Shown: one piece after another, positions 63,014-64,000 of the stretch
Layout: each line of letters begins with the position of its first letter
Numbering within the stretch: the stretch's first letter is position 1
Source of the DNA: Sphingomonadaceae bacterium
Lineage (GTDB): Bacteria > Pseudomonadota > Alphaproteobacteria > Sphingomonadales > Sphingomonadaceae
DNA length: 64,000 bases
Reading direction: 5' to 3'
Assembly (NCBI GenBank): GCA_024236195.1
Contig: JACKKZ010000002.1
Span: forward strand, 434,001 to 498,000
The notes under the pieces: generated by a model
Seen by the model: only the letters and a program-made list of their open reading frames with translations
Database searches by the model: none
What the model was told of the DNA's origin: nothing
Position numbers and translations under genes: made by a program

Positions 63014-64000
63014 AGCGCAAACTCACCCTCGGCGTCCTCGCGCTGCTCCTGCTCAGCGCGCTAGGCTTCTTCACCCTCGCCCCCGGCATGGCCGAGCGGA
63101 GCATGAACAAGATTGACGGCAAGGAGCTGATCCCCGTCAGCGAAGAAGCGAAAGCGCTGCACGCAACGCTGACCATTGTCGATTTGCATTCGGACACGCT
63201 GCTGTGGAAGCGCCCGCTCAATGACGCATCGGATCGCGGGCAGATGGATTTGCCCCGGCTCGAACGCGGCAATGTCGCGCTGCAGGTCTTTTCCAGCGTG
63301 ACCAAGACCCCGGCGGGGCTGAATTACGACCACAACAGTGCCGATGCGCGCGACGACACGACTCTGCTGGTGTTCGGCCAGTTGCAGCCAATGCGGACAT
63401 GGTTCTCCCTGCTGGAACGATCACTCTATCACGCAGAGAAACTGGAAAAGGAGGTTGAAGGTTCGGGAGGCTATCTCGCCAAGGTCGCTACCGCTGGCGA
63501 ACTCGCGGACTTGCTGGCTCGCCGCGAGGACCCGGAGCAATGGGCGTATGAACAGTATCGGGTCCCTACCCGTGTGCCCGCACCTCCCATCGGCGCGCTC
63601 CTCTCCATCGAAGGCCTCCACAACCTTGAAGGCAGGCGCGAAAACCTCGACAAACTCTATGCCGCAGGGTTCCGCATGGCGGGCTTCACCCATTTCTTCG
63701 ACAATGAACTGGCCGGTTCGATGCACGGAGACAAGAAAGGTGGCCTGACCCCCTTCGGTCGTGATATTCTCACAGCCATGGAAGACATGGGTATGGTGGT
63801 CGATATCGCCCATTGCAGCCACGAATGTGTCGCCGATATTCTCGCCATGGCGCGCCGCCCGGTCGTCTCCAGCCATGGCGGGGTGCAGGCGACGTGTGAC
63901 GCCAATCGCAACCTGACGGACGAGGAAATCCGCGGCGTTGCGCGCACCGGCGGAGTGATCGGCATCGGCTATTGGGAAGGGGCCGTCTGCGACACCTCCC
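63010..64000 (+). CDS. Membrane dipeptidase (M19 family), N-terminal part
   Basis: A zinc dipeptidase related to renal dipeptidase, cut by the window end after about 330 residues. An N-terminal membrane helix or signal (LTLGVLALLLLSALGFF near 5-21) suggests periplasmic placement. Zinc ligands: HxD in VDLHSDTLLW near 58-67, the bridging Glu in SIEGLHNLEG near 199, and His in DIAHCSHEC and VVSSHGG near 263 and 285. M19 enzymes cleave dipeptides, often those with a C-terminal D-residue. It overlaps folA by four bases. Confidence 0.92.
   Translation, partial: MKRKLTLGVLALLLLSALGFFTLAPGMAERSMNKIDGKELIPVSEEAKALHATLTIVDLHSDTLLWKRPLNDASDRGQMDLPRLERGNVALQVFSSVTKTPAGLNYDHNSADARDDTTLLVFGQLQPMRTWFSLLERSLYHAEKLEKEVEGSGGYLAKVATAGELADLLARREDPEQWAYEQYRVPTRVPAPPIGALLSIEGLHNLEGRRENLDKLYAAGFRMAGFTHFFDNELAGSMHGDKKGGLTPFGRDILTAMEDMGMVVDIAHCSHECVADILAMARRPVVSSHGGVQATCDANRNLTDEEIRGVARTGGVIGIGYWEGAVCDTS

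Overview
The window is one contiguous stretch of a GC-rich alphaproteobacterial chromosome. Gene content and protein style point to Sphingomonadales, most likely Erythrobacteraceae: three ExbD paralogues beside one TonB and one ExbB, a MipZ-type division ATPase, an outer-membrane TonB receptor operon, and several small secreted proteins typical of that group. The family assignment is inference; no rRNA or taxonomic marker search was possible. No prophage, insertion sequence, CRISPR array or replication origin was seen.

Layout. 0-9 kb: translation genes on the minus strand (start of prfC, pheST, rpmI-rplT) with a short-chain dehydrogenase, a secreted SH3-like protein, an AraC regulator and an MFS permease. 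9-17.5 kb: small secreted proteins, hisN, prs, glpX, homoserine dehydrogenase and a tandem pair of paralogous secreted proteins. 17.5-21 kb: tonB-exbB-exbD-exbD, a strong terminator, then a third exbD with its own candidate promoter. 21-30.6 kb: an Lhr-type helicase, a DUF4010 membrane protein, phosphomannomutase, a membrane J-protein, mipZ, panC and glpD. 30.8-42.3 kb: a catabolic island with a CapA-like protein, D-amino acid dehydrogenase, dicarboxylate/amino acid symporter, D-aminoacylase, a lipoprotein M14 carboxypeptidase, a TonB receptor and a LysR regulator. 42.4-52.1 kb: tRNA-Gly, an OmpA lipoprotein, a Na+/H+ antiporter, apt, the cytochrome bc1 genes petABC, pgeF and pepN. 52.1-59.5 kb: assorted enzymes and transporters, an AT-rich orphan gene for a membrane-anchored Nudix protein, and a PH-domain pair. 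59.5-64 kb: palindromic and tandem repeats around tRNA-Thr, then a plus-strand run gpmA-purE-purK-folA and a membrane dipeptidase cut by the window end.

How the genes work together. The TonB/ExbB/ExbD set energises outer-membrane receptors such as the one at 38.3-41.3 kb. That receptor heads an operon whose products could take up a peptide-like, D-amino-acid-containing compound, cleave it (M14), deacylate it (D-aminoacylase) and import the product (symporter); dadA next door would oxidise D-amino acids. A dyad with LysR-type spacing sits between lysR and the receptor. This is the best candidate for an undescribed pathway; the substrate is unproven, and a gamma-glutamyl or D-glutamyl polymer is the favoured guess.

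Data quality. From about 46.0 to 51.8 kb at least twelve single-base-type frame slips break petB (end), petC, pgeF and pepN, while catalytic motifs remain intact once the frames are joined. This looks like a poorly sequenced patch rather than real gene decay and should be checked before biological interpretation.
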